DNA of 35,911 nucleotides. Source: Sneathiellales bacterium (GTDB lineage: Bacteria > Pseudomonadota > Alphaproteobacteria > JANQFL01). Position 1 is the stretch's first letter. Every line of letters starts with the position of its first letter. The stretch covers positions 1-35,911 of the forward strand of contig JANQFL010000019.1 in NCBI GenBank assembly GCA_028277845.1. Reading direction: 5' to 3'. Shown piece by piece: positions 23,383-31,522 of this stretch. The translations under genes and the position numbers were made by a program. Under the pieces are notes generated by a model, which searched no databases, was not told the origin of the DNA, and was given only the letters and a program-made list of their open reading frames with translations.

Positions 23383-25507
23383 AGCACTCGGCCGCGTCAA
23401 GCCGCTTAAACTGTTTACCGGGTTTCTGCTGGCATGTTTCATGCCATTCGCCGCCCTGGCGTCCGAGCCGCTGGCACTATCGGGCAGCGCCTATATCCGT
23501 ATGCATGCCGACGATCCCGTCAGGTGGCGCGTGTGGAGCCAGGATGTATTGGATGAGGCGAAACACACCGGCAAACCGGTATTCCTGACCATCGGTTTCT
23601 TCTCCTGCCATTGGTGCCACGTGATGCAGAAGGAGAGCTTCCGGGATCCGGCGACGGCGAAACTGATCAACGAAGGCTTCGTGCCCGTGATTGTCGACCG
23701 GGAGGAACGGCCGGACCTCGATCAATCCTATCAGATCGCGGCGGCGCGGTTGGGGGCGCAGACGGGCTGGCCGTTGAACGTGTTCCTCGATCACAAGGGG
23801 CGTCCGTTCTTCGCCGGGTCCTATTTTCCGGGCGAAGCCAAACTGGGCATGCCGGCGTTCCGGGATGTTCTTGCCAAGGTCTCGCATGCCTGGTCGTCCG
23901 AACGCGGAGCCGTCGCCGCGGTGTCGAAGGATGTTGCCGGCATTGTTGCGCGCGGCCAGGCAAGCGCCGGCACGCTCAACGGTGCCTTGTTGGACAGCGC
24001 GGCACACGCCTTGACGGATCAGGTCGACGTTTTCGACGGTGGTTTCGGCAGCGGGTCGCGGCATCCCAATCTGCCGCAGTTGGAGTTTCTCTGGCGCCGC
24101 GCGGTCGCAACCGACCACGAAGGCATGCGCGAGGCGTCGCTGGTGACGCTGCGGGCAATGATCCGTGGCGGCATTTACGATCATGTCGGCGGCGGCTTTT
24201 TCCGTTACGCGGTCGATCCCGCCTGGCGTCATCCCCATTTCGAGAAAATGCTGCACACCAGCGCCGGCATGATCCGCCTGCTGACCATGGCCTGGCGGCA
24301 AACGCGCGATGAGGAATTTCGGCAAGCCGTTTTGCGGACCGCTCATTTTCTAACCACCGTCATGCAGCTCGAAACGGGTGGATTCGCCGCCAGTCTGGAT
24401 GCCGACACGGGCGGCCGGGAAGGGGCCAGTTATCGCTGGACGCTCGAGCAACTGGCTTCGGAACTGGCACCACACGGCGAGCTTTTCCTCAACGCATTCG
24501 CTTTGCATGCCTTGGACGATGAAGACGAGGACGGCGTGCTGTACCGGACCGGTCAGTCGCTGGAATCGCTTGCGGAAATGGACGGAACGTCAACGGATGA
24601 GGTTCGCCGTCAACTGACGTGGTCGGTGGGCCAATTGGCAAGGGCCCGCGCCAAGCGCGAGTCGCCCGGCCGGGACGACAAGTTGGTAACGGACTGGAAT
24701 GCGCTGACTGCCGCCGCCTTGGCCGAGGCGGGAGCAACGTTCGGGCGGCCCGAATGGGTGGAGGCCGCCAGGGCGGCATTCAACCGGATCCTGCCTCCCG
24801 GAGCCGATCCCGGGGCGGTGCGGCACATCGTCGGCGAAAGCACTAACGGCATGCATTTCCTTGGAGATTACGGCGCCTTGTTGCGGGCCGCCTTGACGTT
24901 GTTCGAAGTGACGGGCGAGCCCCGGTTCCGTGCCGTGTCGAAGCAATTGGCGGTTGCCGCCATGGCGCGGTTCGGTCATGCGGATACCGGTGGTTTTGCC
25001 ATGACACCGCCTTGGACCGATGCCCCGTTCCCGGTGCCCGCCGACCTGGATGGCGAAATACCGTCCGGTACCGGTCTTTTCGTCGAGGGGCTGTCGAGGC
25101 TTTTTTATCTGGATGGCGACCCGGCTTTGGCGGCACGGGCGGAAAGGGCGGCCCGGTCTGTCGCGGCTGCCGCCGCGGCCGACCCGTTTCCTTACGCGTC
25201 GATCCTGAGCGGTTTCGATACACTTTTGGCCGCCGTGCAAATCGTTTTGATCGGGCGACGCGGCGAGACATCGGCGGACGGCCTGGTCAACGCTGTTTGG
25301 CAAGCACCTGTTCCGGGACGCGTTCTTCAAGTCATCGCCCCCGGAACCGAATTGCCCGAAGGCCACCCGGCCCGCTTCAAAGACCAAATCGACGGTCGCG
25401 CCACGGCATATGTCTGCCGCGGCAGTTTGTGCTCCTTGCCGGTAACGGACGCGGAGGACCTGAAATCCGTAATCGGTGAAATGGTGAGACTGAAGGCGCC
25501 GAACTAG
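23330..25507 (+). CDS. Exported thioredoxin-domain protein, YyaL/DUF255 family
   Basis: The 725-residue product belongs to the YyaL/SPATA20-like family: an N-terminal DUF255 thioredoxin-like domain followed by a large (alpha/alpha)6-type domain. The redox motif is in 'IGFFSCHWCHVMQKESF' (~95-111, CHWCH). Further family segments are 'VIVDREERPDLDQSYQ', 'TGWPLNVFLDHKGRPFFAG' and 'GGIYDHVGGGFFRYAVD'. Unlike typical cytoplasmic members it has a hydrophobic N-terminal segment ('LFTGFLLACFMPFAALAS'), so it is probably exported. The start is uncertain: ATG 23330 overlaps the amidotransferase-like gene by 53 bases. The enzymatic activity of the family is not known to me. Its place in the sulfur locus suggests a thiol-linked role. 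Confidence 0.85.
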   Translation: MTKRKRNGGRLFRSNGVRALGRVKPLKLFTGFLLACFMPFAALASEPLALSGSAYIRMHADDPVRWRVWSQDVLDEAKHTGKPVFLTIGFFSCHWCHVMQKESFRDPATAKLINEGFVPVIVDREERPDLDQSYQIAAARLGAQTGWPLNVFLDHKGRPFFAGSYFPGEAKLGMPAFRDVLAKVSHAWSSERGAVAAVSKDVAGIVARGQASAGTLNGALLDSAAHALTDQVDVFDGGFGSGSRHPNLPQLEFLWRRAVATDHEGMREASLVTLRAMIRGGIYDHVGGGFFRYAVDPAWRHPHFEKMLHTSAGMIRLLTMAWRQTRDEEFRQAVLRTAHFLTTVMQLETGGFAASLDADTGGREGASYRWTLEQLASELAPHGELFLNAFALHALDDEDEDGVLYRTGQSLESLAEMDGTSTDEVRRQLTWSVGQLARARAKRESPGRDDKLVTDWNALTAAALAEAGATFGRPEWVEAARAAFNRILPPGADPGAVRHIVGESTNGMHFLGDYGALLRAALTLFEVTGEPRFRAVSKQLAVAAMARFGHADTGGFAMTPPWTDAPFPVPADLDGEIPSGTGLFVEGLSRLFYLDGDPALAARAERAARSVAAAAAADPFPYASILSGFDTLLAAVQIVLIGRRGETSADGLVNAVWQAPVPGRVLQVIAPGTELPEGHPARFKDQIDGRATAYVCRGSLCSLPVTDAEDLKSVIGEMVRLKAPN

Positions 25508-25525
25508 CGGCGGGTGCCGGGTAGA

Positions 25526-25975
25526 TCAGCAGTCGTCATCTTCGACGTCGACGGCAAAACCTCTAATGGCGGGACGTGAGTAGGCCAGGTCGACGGAGTA
25601 AGGAACGTTTGTCGTGACGCAGAAGGCGCGTCCGCTGTATGGGCCTTTGTCCTCGTCGGAGTAGATGAGAAATCCGGCCGACGTGATTTTCTGACCCTTG
25701 ATCTCGACGTGTGCCGCCTGTTTCAACCAGGAACAGAAAAACGTTTCATCGGTGCCGGTGATCTCCGTGTAGTAGCCGCAAAGTCCCAGTTTGCCGCCGT
25801 GGTCGAATGTCTTGAGATAGACCACCGGCTTTGCACCATCGTTCATGTGGATGGTCATGCGCCTGTAGTCACGGTTCGCATTTTCGGTCTTGAGAAACGA
25901 ATACCCCTGGGTCGTGGCCGTGCAGGCGGCGAGGAGTGTCAAAGCGCCAATCGCGGCAAAATACTTCCGAGTCAT
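25526..25975 (-). CDS. Small predicted lipoprotein, function unknown
   Basis: The 149-residue product starts with a lipoprotein signal ('KYFAAIGALTLLAACTATT', lipobox LAAC, Cys18). The mature part has four further cysteines, in LGLCGYY, TFFCSWL, RAFCVTT and the C-terminal EDDDC, enough for two disulfides. It shows a beta-rich pattern and a strongly acidic end. No family is recognised. The ATG at 25975 is preceded by GGAGGA on the minus strand. It converges with the thioredoxin-domain gene (18 bases apart) and is divergent from the sHdr operon. Confidence 0.65.
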   Translation of the reverse strand: MTRKYFAAIGALTLLAACTATTQGYSFLKTENANRDYRRMTIHMNDGAKPVVYLKTFDHGGKLGLCGYYTEITGTDETFFCSWLKQAAHVEIKGQKITSAGFLIYSDEDKGPYSGRAFCVTTNVPYSVDLAYSRPAIRGFAVDVEDDDC

Positions 25976-26189
25976 GAGTCCTCCGTATGTTGTGGGCATC
26001 TCCTACTGAATATCGAGATTTCATTTGCGTACGAACTATATATGGGAGCTGGGGAGGTTGAATTCAACCCTTGGTAGTTGGATAAAATAGGTACGCAAAA
26101 ATAGGTAGTGTTTTGTCGCGGTGACGTTCACCGGATGCGCGGACAAGGATCCGTAATTATCCCCTTCCGTTTCTGCCACGCATTATTAA
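25976..26189. other. Intergenic region upstream of the sHdr operon
   Basis: It is AT-rich with no gene seen. It contains a short direct repeat (AATAGGTA-type, 26086-26107). It presumably holds the promoter of the sHdr operon near its right end: TATTAA at 26184-26189 is placed relative to the operator exactly as the sox -10 box is, but no good -35 is visible. Confidence 0.4.
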
Positions 26190-26205
26190 ATTAGAAGTTT
26201 CTAAT
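26190..26205. promoter_or_regulatory. Sulfur-locus operator, sHdr copy
   Basis: ATTAGAAGTTTCTAAT is a perfect 7-bp inverted repeat with a 2-base centre. It lies 65 bases before the DsrE-like start codon and directly follows a -10-like TATTAA, mirroring the sox arrangement. Confidence 0.7.
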
Positions 26206-26269
26206 ATTTTACTTGCCGAATATATTGCAGCGGCGGTATTGTTTTTGTGCGACAGGGAGGAACGACGGC

Positions 26270-26650
26270 ATGGCTGAAAAGCTGGTCATCATCATGGTCA
26301 ACACGGACCCGAGAAACGGCGAGGAGTTGGGTGCGCCTTTCTTCCAGGCAACCGTTGCCGCGGCCATGGACTATGAAGTCGAGGTGATTTGTACGGCGAC
26401 GGCCGGCAAGCTGATGAAGAAGGGATTCGCCGAATCGCTCTTCGTCAAGGAAGGCTCGCCCAAATCGGTCCACGACTTCATCAAGGATGCCCACGAAGCC
26501 GGCGTGAAGTTCTTTTGCTGTTCGCCCAACCTCGATCTGTTCGACATGACCAAGGAAGACCTGATCCCCGAGTGCGAAGGCATTGTCGGCGGGGCCTACC
26601 TGATCGAACAGGTGATGGAAGACGACGACGTCCGCGTTCTGACCTATTAA
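26270..26650 (+). CDS. DsrE-family sulfurtransferase (DsrE3-type)
   Basis: This is a 126-residue cytoplasmic protein of the DsrE/peroxiredoxin-like group: 'KLVIIMVNTDPRNGEELGAP', 'FFQATVAAAMDYEVEVIC' and the active-site segment 'GVKFFCCSPNLDLFDM' with Cys83-Cys84, of which Cys83 is expected to carry persulfide. Proteins of this kind stand at the head of sHdr operons and hand sulfane sulfur to the oxidation complex, often together with TusA, which is not seen here. The ATG at 26270 has AGGGAGGAA upstream; the frame extends to 26213 but lacks support. It is the first gene behind the operator, 22 bases before shdrC1. The exact DsrE subgroup is my best guess. Confidence 0.85.
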   Translation: MAEKLVIIMVNTDPRNGEELGAPFFQATVAAAMDYEVEVICTATAGKLMKKGFAESLFVKEGSPKSVHDFIKDAHEAGVKFFCCSPNLDLFDMTKEDLIPECEGIVGGAYLIEQVMEDDDVRVLTY

Positions 26651-26672
26651 CCGTCGCCACGAACGGACTGAC

Positions 26673-27428
26673 ATGAATCACGCAGACAGCACGCGCGTTC
26701 AGGAATATATCGGTGACCCGGTTTCCGAGTCGCCGGTGGTCGATTACGAAACGCTGGAAGAGGTGTTCGAGGATATCCAGAAGGACATCCGCTTCGACCA
26801 CGAACTGAACGGCTGCCTGAACTGCGGTATCTGCACGGCGACCTGCCCGGCGGCGCACTATTACGATTTCAGCCCGCGCGAGATCGTGCAGTTGTTGTGG
26901 ACGGAAAACCTGGAAGGTATCTACGACGCCATGCAGGAAAAGATCTGGGCCTGCGCCCAGTGCTATACCTGCGCGGCCCGCTGTCCGTTCGGCAATTCGC
27001 CGGGCGGCCTGGTCATGATCATGCGCGAAACGGCCATCAAGCACGGCATGGAATCGGCCAAGGAAGTGCTGCGGCCATTCAGCCGGGTGATGTTGAAGCT
27101 GATCACCACCGGCAACCAGTTGGCGCCCAACATGATCACCCCCGACCATTTCCCCGACTGGGGCCCCAACATTTCCCGTGTCGACGCGCCGCTGCCGCTG
27201 CTGCGCAAGGCGATCCCCATGCCCACCATGAACACCATGGACACGGCCTGGGAGGTCAATCTGAAAACCTCGGTCGAGCTCTACACCATTTGGGAAGAAA
27301 CCGGTGTGCTCGACCAGCTTGAAACCATGGACGAAAACTTGTTCGACGTGATCGAAGACATTATCGACGAGAAACGCGAAGAACTGGAAGAGTGGGAAGA
27401 AGAGCAGGAAGAAGAAGACGACGATTGA
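26673..27428 (+). CDS. shdrC1: sHdrC1, iron-sulfur subunit of the sulfur-oxidising Hdr-like complex
   Basis: The 251-residue product carries two [4Fe-4S] ferredoxin-type motifs, 'CLNCGICTATCP' (Cys48, 51, 54, 58) and 'CAQCYTCAARCP' (Cys94, 97, 100, 104), as in HdrC. It would carry electrons between sHdrB1 and sHdrA in the cytoplasmic complex that oxidises protein-bound sulfur to sulfite. The C-terminus is unusual: the last ~25 residues are almost all Glu and Asp ('EELEEWEEEQEEEDDD'). First of the conserved order C1-B1-A-H-C2-B2. Confidence 0.93.
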   Translation: MNHADSTRVQEYIGDPVSESPVVDYETLEEVFEDIQKDIRFDHELNGCLNCGICTATCPAAHYYDFSPREIVQLLWTENLEGIYDAMQEKIWACAQCYTCAARCPFGNSPGGLVMIMRETAIKHGMESAKEVLRPFSRVMLKLITTGNQLAPNMITPDHFPDWGPNISRVDAPLPLLRKAIPMPTMNTMDTAWEVNLKTSVELYTIWEETGVLDQLETMDENLFDVIEDIIDEKREELEEWEEEQEEEDDD

Positions 27429-27461
27429 TCGTCGCGCACATTCCGCGCAAAGGAGACAATG

Positions 27462-28829
27462 ATGGCAACCTCATCGAACGGTTCCGGCGACTCCGGCAAC
27501 AACGTTCCCGGTGAACGCTTCACCGGTCACGGCAACGAGTGGCGTGACAGCAATCTGAGTCCGGAGCAGGCTCAGTTGGCGACGGCGTGGGTCGAGACCA
27601 AGGTCGACAAGCGCGCCATGCTGACCAACAAGGAACGGGTCGACGACGTTCGCGACATCATGTGGGAGTTGGAAAAGGATGGCGAGATCGTCGTCCAGCG
27701 CGTTACCGACGAACACGAGCCGGTCATGGTCAAGACGCTTTATGGCTGGGACAAGAAGGTGCCGACCAACCGGCTGTGGCATCACAAGTCCTGCGGCCAG
27801 TGCGGCAACATTCCGGGTTATCCGTCTTCGGTTTTGTGGCTGATGAACCAGATGAACCTCAGCTATCTGGACGAAACCGACCAGACCTCGTGCACGGCCT
27901 GGAATTATCACGGCTCGGGTATCGGCAATGTGGAAAGCCTGGCTGCGGTGTTCCTGCGCAACTTCCACCAGGCCTACGTTTCGGCCAAGGCCCGCGGCCT
28001 GCCGGAAAACTATTTCTACCCGCTGGTCCACTGCGGCACGTCGTTCGGAAACTACAAGGAAATCCGCGGCTATCTGTTGCACTCCGCCGAACTGCGCGAG
28101 CGGGTCAAGAAAATCCTCGGCAAGCTCGGCCGGCTGATCGACGGCAAGCTGCTGATTCCGGAAGAAATCGTGCACTATTCCGAATGGCTGCACGTGGTGC
28201 GCGACCGCATCAAAGACATGCAGCAGATCGACGTGTCCGGTGTGCGCGCGACCATCCACCCGGCCTGTCACGTTTACAAGATGGTGCCGGAAGACGCGGT
28301 TTATGACGACGACGTGCTCGGCGGTAACCGGGTCGCGGTGTCGACCAGTGTCATGGATGCCCTCGGTGCCCAGGTCATCGACTACCGCACCTGGTACGAC
28401 TGTTGTGGTTTCGGCTTCCGCCACATCATTTCCGAACGCGAATTCACCCGCTCGTTTTCCATGGACCGCAAGATCAAGGTCGCCGTCGAGGAAGCCCAGG
28501 CCGACGTCATGATCGGCCACGACACCGGCTGCATCACGACGCTGGACAAGAACCAGTGGATCGGCAAGGCGGCCGGCAAGAACTACGAACTGGCCGTCAT
28601 GGCCGACTGCCAGTTCGCCGCCATCGCCTGCGGCGCCCATCCGTTCAAGATCGCCCAGCTGCACTGGCACGCGTCGCCGGTGCAGGACCTGATGGGCAAG
28701 ATCGGTATCGATTGGGACAAGGCGAAGGCCGAGTTCGAGAGTTACCTGAAGGACGTCGAGGCCGGCAAGGTCGAGACCCTTTACGATCCCAAACTGATGA
28801 TCACATCCGGACCCGGATTCCAACAATGA
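27462..28829 (+). CDS. shdrB1: sHdrB1, CCG-domain subunit of the Hdr-like complex
   Basis: The 455-residue product is the B1 subunit, longer than HdrB because of an N-terminal extension. Cysteine-rich segments are 'HHKSCGQCGNIPGYP', 'DQTSCTAWNY', 'VHCGTSFGN', 'IHPACHVYKM', 'WYDCCGFGFRHI' and 'GHDTGCITTL'. The second CCG motif is incomplete, with a single Cys where HdrB has C-x-x-C, which fits the B1 type and implies only one noncubane-type cluster is likely. It is expected to be part of the sulfur-oxidising active centre. Two ATGs stand in tandem (27459 and 27462); 27462 has the better distance to AGGAGA. Its stop overlaps the shdrA start (ATGA). Confidence 0.92.
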   Translation: MATSSNGSGDSGNNVPGERFTGHGNEWRDSNLSPEQAQLATAWVETKVDKRAMLTNKERVDDVRDIMWELEKDGEIVVQRVTDEHEPVMVKTLYGWDKKVPTNRLWHHKSCGQCGNIPGYPSSVLWLMNQMNLSYLDETDQTSCTAWNYHGSGIGNVESLAAVFLRNFHQAYVSAKARGLPENYFYPLVHCGTSFGNYKEIRGYLLHSAELRERVKKILGKLGRLIDGKLLIPEEIVHYSEWLHVVRDRIKDMQQIDVSGVRATIHPACHVYKMVPEDAVYDDDVLGGNRVAVSTSVMDALGAQVIDYRTWYDCCGFGFRHIISEREFTRSFSMDRKIKVAVEEAQADVMIGHDTGCITTLDKNQWIGKAAGKNYELAVMADCQFAAIACGAHPFKIAQLHWHASPVQDLMGKIGIDWDKAKAEFESYLKDVEAGKVETLYDPKLMITSGPGFQQ

Positions 28830-29878
28830 GCAAACCCGTACTCGTCGTCGGCGGCGGACCCGCCGGCCTTTCCGCTGCCCAAAGTCTTGCTTCGGTGGGC
28901 CAACGCGTCGTGCTGGTCGAGAAGGAGCAGGACCTCGGCGGCGCGCCCATACAATCCGGCTACGCCAAGCTGGTGCCGTCGGGCCTGTGGGCCAAGGACG
29001 TCATCGGCGGCATGGTGCAGCGGGTGATGGACAACGACCTGATCGACGTCCGCGCCGGCCAGACGGTGGAGGCCTTCGACGGCGATGCCGGGCAGTTCAC
29101 CGCCAAGCTGGGCGACGGTTCGGCGGTGGAGGCGGCGTCGGCCGTGCTCGCCACCGGTTTCACCCACTTCGATTCGGTCAACAAACCGGAGTGGGGCTTC
29201 GGCACCTATCCCGACGTGGTGACCACCACCCAGGTGGAACAGATGTTGTCGTCGGGCGACGGCGTCAAGTGCCCGTCCAATGGCCGCGAGCCCGAACGGG
29301 TGGCGATCCTGCTGTGCGTCGGATCGCGTGACCGGCAGATCGGCCGCGAATGGTGCTCCAAGATCTGCTGCACCGTGTCGGCCAACATCGCCATGGAAAT
29401 CCGCGAGCACCTGCCCAAGTGCCACGTCTACATCTACTACATGGATATCCGCACCTTCGGCCTCTATGAGGATACCTACTACTGGGAGAGCCAGGAGAAG
29501 TGGAAGGTCAAGTACATCAAGGCCCGCATCGCCGAGGTGACGTCCGATGGTCAGCGCCTGATCGTCAAGGGTGAGGACACGCTGGTCAAACGGCCGATCA
29601 CCATTCCCTTCGATATGGTGGTGCATGCCATCGGCATGGACCCCAACGTCGACAACATCTCCATCGCCTCGACCTTCGGGATCCGGCTGCAGAAGCACGG
29701 CCATATCGAGAAAGGCTCGTCGTACAGCGACATGTGCGGCACCTCGCGTCAGGGCGTGTTCGTCGCCGGCGCCGCGACCGGGCCCGAGACCATTGACGAT
29801 TCCATCGCCCAGGGCCAGGCGGCGGCTATGGCCGCGCTGGCGGCAGCGCAAGGCCCCGGCCTGGTGGCGGCCGAATAG
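28826..29878 (+). CDS. shdrA: sHdrA, FAD and iron-sulfur subunit of the Hdr-like complex
   Basis: This is a flavoprotein of 350 residues, much shorter than methanogen HdrA, as is usual for sHdrA. The FAD-binding GxGxxG is 'VLVVGGGPAGLSAAQ' (6-20). The HdrA-type cluster ligands are in 'LLCVGSRDRQIGREWCSKICC' pattern positions Cys164, Cys177, Cys181 and Cys182. A second nucleotide segment near the end, 'GVFVAGAATGPETIDDS', closes the FAD site. It accepts electrons within the complex; the final acceptor may be NAD, which is family-level knowledge. It is translationally coupled to shdrB1 by ATGA, and the next gene follows after 2 bases. Confidence 0.93.
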   Translation: MSKPVLVVGGGPAGLSAAQSLASVGQRVVLVEKEQDLGGAPIQSGYAKLVPSGLWAKDVIGGMVQRVMDNDLIDVRAGQTVEAFDGDAGQFTAKLGDGSAVEAASAVLATGFTHFDSVNKPEWGFGTYPDVVTTTQVEQMLSSGDGVKCPSNGREPERVAILLCVGSRDRQIGREWCSKICCTVSANIAMEIREHLPKCHVYIYYMDIRTFGLYEDTYYWESQEKWKVKYIKARIAEVTSDGQRLIVKGEDTLVKRPITIPFDMVVHAIGMDPNVDNISIASTFGIRLQKHGHIEKGSSYSDMCGTSRQGVFVAGAATGPETIDDSIAQGQAAAMAALAAAQGPGLVAAE

Positions 29879-29880
29879 CC

Positions 29881-30750
29881 ATGTTCCCCTGGGCGCGCAA
29901 CACGTCGAAAAACACGGGCGTAGCGGAAACGCCAGCGCCGGTGCTCGACCTGTCGGGGCCCAAGTTGCGCTTCTTCCTGGAAAGCCTGCTGGACGCGGCG
30001 GAGCGGGAAGGCGGCATCGAACGTTATGTCAGTGCCCTGACCCTGAAAGCCGTGCTGTTCCAGGACGTCCTCGGCAAGGGCCGGGTCGAGGACATGACCT
30101 CGACGGAATTCAACGACCTGTGTGCCTTCATCACGCCGGTGCGCCGCCGGGTGGGGGCGTGGCTCGGTGAATTCGGGTATGCCCGCATGCACGAGGCCTT
30201 GGTTGCGTTGCTGAAAGGGTGGAGCGACACGTCGACGGCCGATCAGCGCATCGCCCGGTTCCTGAAGTGTTTTCCCGACGAAAAGAAGCACCGCTTCGCC
30301 CGCGATCTGGCGGCCGAGGTGCTGCACTTCACCGCGCCCGATCATTACCCGCTGATGACCCGGTGGATGTGGGACGCCAAGGCCAACACCGGCGCGCTGC
30401 GGGAGATTTGGTACGGCGACAATGTGGATGCTATGACCATCGACGCCGGCGACGATTTCCTGACCCACAAGACCTCGCGCGACGAGTTGACCGGTTTCCT
30501 GTCCGACAACGGCGTCTTCCGCGACGTACCGCTCTACATCGACCTGCTATGCGCCCATATCTATGCCGGTTACATCAACGACCGGGGCGGCCAGTTCCTG
30601 CGATCGGACTTTCAGGCGCCGCAAGACCCCATGCTGCATACCCGGCGGCTGCTGGGGCTGGACGGCATCGATTCCGAAACCGGGCGCACCCGGCTCAAAC
30701 TGATCGACGGTTCGGCCCACGTGGTCGAGACGCCGAAACTGCTCAACTGA
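29881..30750 (+). CDS. shdrH: sHdrH, conserved sHdr-cluster protein of unknown role
   Basis: The 289-residue soluble protein occupies the slot between shdrA and shdrC2 that is always filled by the uncharacterised 'H' protein, and it is named by position. It has no cysteine cluster (only a few isolated Cys) and no membrane segment. It is predicted mostly helical ('GPKLRFFLESLLDAAEREG', 'MHEALVALLKGWSD', 'FARDLAAEVLHFTAPDHYPL', 'YIDLLCAHIYAGYINDR'). The absence of cofactor motifs points to assembly, structure or sulfur-donor docking rather than catalysis; this is inference. It is tightly spaced in the operon (2 bases after shdrA, 20 before shdrC2). Confidence 0.85.
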   Translation: MFPWARNTSKNTGVAETPAPVLDLSGPKLRFFLESLLDAAEREGGIERYVSALTLKAVLFQDVLGKGRVEDMTSTEFNDLCAFITPVRRRVGAWLGEFGYARMHEALVALLKGWSDTSTADQRIARFLKCFPDEKKHRFARDLAAEVLHFTAPDHYPLMTRWMWDAKANTGALREIWYGDNVDAMTIDAGDDFLTHKTSRDELTGFLSDNGVFRDVPLYIDLLCAHIYAGYINDRGGQFLRSDFQAPQDPMLHTRRLLGLDGIDSETGRTRLKLIDGSAHVVETPKLLN

Positions 30751-30770
30751 CCTGAAATCATCGAGACCTT

Positions 30771-31517
30771 ATGCCGATACATGAAAAGTCTCTGATCCGG
30801 CCCGAGAATCTCCACAGTCACGAGGAACTGGAGATCGAAGGCGTCGACGTCTCCGGTCACTGGAGCACGTTCATCGAGTCGCGGGTCATCACCGACTACA
30901 ACGAGCAGATGGAAGAAGAGATCGCGGCCCTGCCGGGCGGCGAGAACATCCACCGCTGCTGGCAGTGCGGCTCGTGCACCAACTCGTGCACCGTTCATGC
31001 CGTCAATCCCGACTTCAACCCGCGCTACTGGATCTACCTGATCCGCACGGGCATGGAAGACGAACTGCTGCGCGACAAGGACATCATCTGGCGGTGCGTG
31101 TCGTGCAACAAATGCACCTATGCCTGCCCGCGCGACGTGGTGCCCGAGGCGGTGATGAAGGCGACCGCCCACTGGCTGGAGCTGAAAGGCCATACGGAAC
31201 CGTCGCCGTCGATGCAGTTCGACGAGGAGTTTTCGAGCCAGGTGTTCGAAACCGGCAAGATTGAGGAAAGCCGGGTCATTCGCGGCTTCTTCGCCCGCAC
31301 CGGCCAGCCGCTAATGCAGGAATGGCTGATCGAGATGGGCAAGCGCATCGCCCGCAAGCTGCCGATCAAGATGGGCATCGCCATGGGACTGGGCTTCCTG
31401 TTCCGCCCGCGCACCAGCAATTGGGGCGGCGCCAAGGCGGCGATCAACGAATACGTCAAGGAACAGAAGGCCGCCCAGCGCAAGGCGCTCGGCCTCAACA
31501 GCGGTGCCGGAGACTGA
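30771..31517 (+). CDS. shdrC2: sHdrC2, second iron-sulfur subunit
   Basis: The 248-residue product is the second HdrC-like subunit with two [4Fe-4S] motifs, 'CWQCGSCTNSC' (Cys63, 66, 69, 73) and 'CVSCNKCTYACP' (Cys109, 112, 115, 119). In the first motif the usual Pro after the fourth cysteine is absent ('SCTVHAVNP'). A likely amphipathic or hydrophobic stretch 'KMGIAMGLGFLFRP' lies near the C-terminus. It pairs with sHdrB2. It lies 5 bases before shdrB2. Confidence 0.93.
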   Translation: MPIHEKSLIRPENLHSHEELEIEGVDVSGHWSTFIESRVITDYNEQMEEEIAALPGGENIHRCWQCGSCTNSCTVHAVNPDFNPRYWIYLIRTGMEDELLRDKDIIWRCVSCNKCTYACPRDVVPEAVMKATAHWLELKGHTEPSPSMQFDEEFSSQVFETGKIEESRVIRGFFARTGQPLMQEWLIEMGKRIARKLPIKMGIAMGLGFLFRPRTSNWGGAKAAINEYVKEQKAAQRKALGLNSGAGD

Positions 31518-31522
31518 CGCCG

